DNA of 7,997 nucleotides from NCBI GenBank assembly GCA_003152975.1, contig PMBP01000226.1, forward strand, positions 1-7,997. The letters are read 5' to 3'. Origin of the DNA: Phycisphaerales bacterium (GTDB lineage: Bacteria; Planctomycetota; Phycisphaerae; Sedimentisphaerales; Anaerohalosphaeraceae). The translations under genes and the position numbers were made by a program. Position 1 is the first letter of the stretch; each line of letters opens with the position of its first letter. The notes under the pieces were generated by a model that was given only the letters and a program-made list of their open reading frames with translations, did no database searches and was not told the origin of the DNA. Below are positions 5,404 to 7,997 of the stretch, piece after piece.

Positions 5404-7803
5404 TTATGATTCCGGCTCGACCGGGGTTTTTTTGCCGGTTTTACGGCCGGTCCGGGCGGGCTTCTTTTCGGGTTTGCCCAGCATCTGCTCAAGCTGTTCG
5501 GGCGATGACGGCGGCCACTTTCCCTCCGCCTGCCATTGCTTGAGCGAATCGAGTTGCTTCATTGAAACGATCGTTCGGCACTTTGGAAAACGATTGCATC
5601 CGAGGAACGGTCCGCGTTTGCTTTGGCGGACGACCAACTCGCCCTGGGAACACTTGTGGCAGCGGATGCCGGTGGGCTGGGCGGGTGGCCTGGGCGGAAG
5701 AATTTTCCCCTCTTTGTCGATTTTCTGGATCGTCTTGCAGTCGGGATAGCCGGAACAACTGAGGAAACGACCGAAGCGGCCCATACGGATGACCATCGGT
5801 TTGCCGCAGGCGGTGCAGACATGGTCGGTCTTTTCGTCGCCGGTGATCTTGCCCTCGCGGTCGCATCGCTCGGCGTGTTTGCAGTCGGGGTAGGCCGAAC
5901 AGCTCAGGAAGCGGCCGTTCTTGCCGAACCGATAGACCATGGGCTTGCCGCACTTGGAGCAGGTATATTCGCTCGGCTGGGTCTCGGCCTTGGCGTGTTT
6001 CATGCCTTCCTGGGCCTTGTCCAGACTCTGCCGGAACGGCCCGTAGAATTCCTTGAGGACCTGGACCCAGTCGAGGTTCTGGTCTTCGATCTTGTCGAGT
6101 TGGTCTTCCATGTGCCGGGTGAAGGCGATCTCCATGACCCCCGGGAAGTATTCGCACAGCTTGTCGGTGACGATTTCGCCGGTATGGGTGGCGTGGAATT
6201 TGTTTTCGAGCTTCTCGACATACTTTCGGTCCTGAATCGTCGAGATGATCGAAGCGTAGGTGCTGGGCCGGCCGATCCCCTCCTTTTCGAGGGCCTTGAC
6301 CAGCGAGGCCTCGGTATAGCGGGCCGGCGGCTTAGTGAAATGCTGCTGTGACCGGATCGAGACTGGATAGACCGCCTCGCCCGTTTTCAGCGGCGGCAGA
6401 TCGGCGCCTTCGGCGCCGGAGGGCCAGATTTTCGTGAAGCCGTCAAAGACCAGTACCCGCCCGTTGGCTCTGTATCGGCACGGGCCGATCGAAGTCTGTG
6501 CGAGGATCTCGACGGAGGTGGTGTCCCACTGTGCAGCGGACATCTGGCAGGCCACGAATCGCCGCCAGATCAGGTCGTAGAGTTTGAATTGTTCTTCGGT
6601 CAAACAGTTTCGGATCTGGTCCGGGGTCAGGTCCGGATCGGTCGGACGGATGGCCTCGTGGGCCTGCTGGGCGCCTTTCTTGGAGGCGAAGAAGTTCGGC
6701 TTTTCCGGGATATAGTCGGCACCGAGGTTCGAAGTGATGTGATGGCGTACGGCTTCGACGGCCTCGCCTGACAGGTGGGTGCTGTCGGTTCGCATGTAAG
6801 TGATCAATCCCAGCGCGCCCATCGGGCCCAGGTCGATGCCTTCGTAAAGTTGCTGGGCGATGACCATCGTCCGGCTGGCGCTGAATCCCAGACGGTTTGC
6901 CCCGGCCTGCTGGAGCGTCGAGGTAATGAACGGCGCCGACGGCCGCGAGACCACCCGCTTGACGGACAGGTCCTCGACGGCGAATTTCGCTTCCTTCACG
7001 GCCGCGAAGACCCGCTGGGCCTGCGCCTGATTTTCGGCGTGAAATTTGTCGTTATTGACGCTGGTCAGTTCGGCGCGAAAGGCCTTGCGTGCGGCAAGCC
7101 ATTCGTTTTGCTGGTCAACCGTGGGGCCTTCTTTGTCCGAGCCGTTGCCGGCAAAGGCCTGCCATTGTTGCGACAGGGCCGGGTCGTTATTTATTGAAAA
7201 GACGGCCGGAATAAGCCAGTATTCCTGCGGCACAAACGCGCGGATCTCGCGTTCTTTCTCGACGATGATCCGCACCGCCACCGACTGGACCCTGCCGGCG
7301 CTGAGGCCGCGGGCAACTTTTTTCCACAGCAGGGGGCTGATCTGGTAGCCGACGATGCGGTCGAGGATTCGACGGGCCTGCTGGGCCATTACGCGGTTCA
7401 TATCCAGCCGGCCGGGCTGAGCAAAGGCGTCCTGAATGGCCTTTTGGGTGATGGAGTTGAAGACGACGCGCCAGGTTTTCTCGGCAGGCATTTTGAGGAT
7501 TTCGGCCAGGTGCCAGGCGATCGCCTCCCCCTCACGGTCCAAGTCTGTCGCCAGGTACAGCGTATCGCACTTTTTCGCTGCGGCCTTCAGGGCCGCGACC
7601 GTCTTTCGCTTGTTGGTCGGGATGTCGTAAGTGGGCTCGAAATTATTTTCAATGTCCACCGACAGACCCTTTTCGGGCAGATCGCGGATGTGGCCGAACG
7701 ACGCCTTGACCTCGAAGTTGGGCCCGAGGTATTTATTGATCGTTTTGGCCTTGGCCGGAGACTCGACCACGACCAATGCTTTCATTTTGGCTGTTTTGGC
7801 CAT
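5404..7803 (-). CDS. topA: DNA topoisomerase I (type IA, omega protein)
   Basis: TopA relaxes negative supercoils by cutting one strand through a 5'-phosphotyrosine. The 799-aa product has the standard order. The TOPRIM domain has E14 in VVVESPAKAK and D87, D89, E91 in TDLDREGE for Mg binding. The core includes ARGLSAGRVQS at about 164-174. The catalytic tyrosine is Y336 in ITYMRTDSTHLS, with R338 beside it. EGIGRPSTYASI lies at about 508-519. The C-terminus carries three C4 zinc ribbons (C615, 618, 635, 641; C663, 666, 683, 689; C715, 718, 736, 742) and a Lys-rich tail. Length is normal for bacteria. The ATG at 7803 (MAKTAKMKALVV) was chosen because TOPRIM starts at once; the frame runs on to a GTG at 7872, but those 23 residues fit no family feature. 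A perfect -35 box lies upstream. groES follows after 3 nt, so the pair is probably cotranscribed. Confidence 0.97.
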   Translation of the reverse strand: MAKTAKMKALVVVESPAKAKTINKYLGPNFEVKASFGHIRDLPEKGLSVDIENNFEPTYDIPTNKRKTVAALKAAAKKCDTLYLATDLDREGEAIAWHLAEILKMPAEKTWRVVFNSITQKAIQDAFAQPGRLDMNRVMAQQARRILDRIVGYQISPLLWKKVARGLSAGRVQSVAVRIIVEKEREIRAFVPQEYWLIPAVFSINNDPALSQQWQAFAGNGSDKEGPTVDQQNEWLAARKAFRAELTSVNNDKFHAENQAQAQRVFAAVKEAKFAVEDLSVKRVVSRPSAPFITSTLQQAGANRLGFSASRTMVIAQQLYEGIDLGPMGALGLITYMRTDSTHLSGEAVEAVRHHITSNLGADYIPEKPNFFASKKGAQQAHEAIRPTDPDLTPDQIRNCLTEEQFKLYDLIWRRFVACQMSAAQWDTTSVEILAQTSIGPCRYRANGRVLVFDGFTKIWPSGAEGADLPPLKTGEAVYPVSIRSQQHFTKPPARYTEASLVKALEKEGIGRPSTYASIISTIQDRKYVEKLENKFHATHTGEIVTDKLCEYFPGVMEIAFTRHMEDQLDKIEDQNLDWVQVLKEFYGPFRQSLDKAQEGMKHAKAETQPSEYTCSKCGKPMVYRFGKNGRFLSCSAYPDCKHAERCDREGKITGDEKTDHVCTACGKPMVIRMGRFGRFLSCSGYPDCKTIQKIDKEGKILPPRPPAQPTGIRCHKCSQGELVVRQSKRGPFLGCNRFPKCRTIVSMKQLDSLKQWQAEGKWPPSSPEQLEQMLGKPEKKPARTGRKTGKKTPVEPES

Positions 7804-7883
7804 ATCGTTTTCACACCTTGACGGCTGATTTCCATGCTCTCGTTTTCCCGGGATCCATTCCTGATGAAACACGGGTTGCTCGA

Positions 7884-7913
7884 TAGATAGCAGATCATGG
7901 CAAGAACTGTCAA
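7884..7913 (-). promoter_or_regulatory. sigma70-type promoter of topA-groES
   Basis: Reading leftward, a perfect TTGACA (7913-7908) is followed after 18 bases by TATCTA (7889-7884), a weak -10 box. The predicted start is near 7877, leaving a leader of about 74 nt to the ATG at 7803. If true, the GTG at 7872 would lie almost at the RNA start, which supports the ATG as the real start of topA. Confidence 0.5.
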
Positions 7914-7997
7914 GACAAAACTCAGGCGGCCGGTGACAGGGTTACGGTTAATCGGGGCACCGCAGGAAAAGATCGGTTAGCAGTGGCTTGAGTTTGC

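Noticed and set aside
5623..6351. Plus-strand open frame (242 codons) inside topA
   Set aside because: Low-complexity Gly/Ala/Leu/Val shadow of the topA zinc-ribbon region; the topA reading is unambiguous.
7922..7997. Possible C-terminal end of another minus-strand gene (frame ending in TGA at 7924-7922, or a second ending in TAA at 7950-7948)
   Set aside because: Only 15 to 24 codons are visible in either frame and neither has a recognisable motif. dprA is a common topA neighbour, but nothing here supports it.

Overview
The window is an ordinary-looking stretch of a GC-moderate Gram-negative chromosome. The most likely source is a member of the Planctomycetota, perhaps a Phycisphaerae/Sedimentisphaerales relative. 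The grounds are two short secreted proteins with PEP-CTERM sorting signals, a divergent GroES placed directly behind topA, and an AlgX-like SGNH protein. This placement is inferred from gene content; no marker gene in the window proves it.

Left part, plus strand. The window opens inside an SGNH/GDSL-fold hydrolase whose N-terminus lies outside (2-970). A secreted PAP2-family phosphatase follows (1139-2023), then a class I/II aminotransferase of the AlaC type with its own sigma70-like promoter (2183-3415). It ends in a textbook intrinsic terminator (3438-3464).

Middle part, plus strand. Just after that terminator there is a strong sigma70-like promoter (3510-3538). Its predicted start point coincides with the first base of a long RNA hairpin. 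About 230 nt of leader containing four hairpins (about 3545-3718) precede a small PEP-CTERM protein gene (3775-4344). A second PEP-CTERM gene, with an InlB-type repeat domain (4424-4996), follows after a 79-nt gap holding a GC-rich 11-bp hairpin. Both products should be exported, anchored by the C-terminal helix and processed by an exosortase encoded elsewhere. The hairpin-rich leader is the least explained element in the window.

Right part, minus strand. DNA topoisomerase I (topA, 7803-5404) reads leftward from a promoter with a perfect -35 box. A divergent GroES/Cpn10 gene (5400-5050) begins 3 nt after the topA stop, so the two are almost certainly one transcript. The PEP-CTERM pair and the topA-groES pair converge at about 4997-5049. 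The last 80 bases of the window hold no gene that can be assigned.

No tRNA, rRNA, insertion sequence, CRISPR array or phage feature was seen. No defence or otherwise spectacular new system is evident. The best candidates for novelty are the structured leader, the altered PAP2 active-site motif and the topA-groES coupling.
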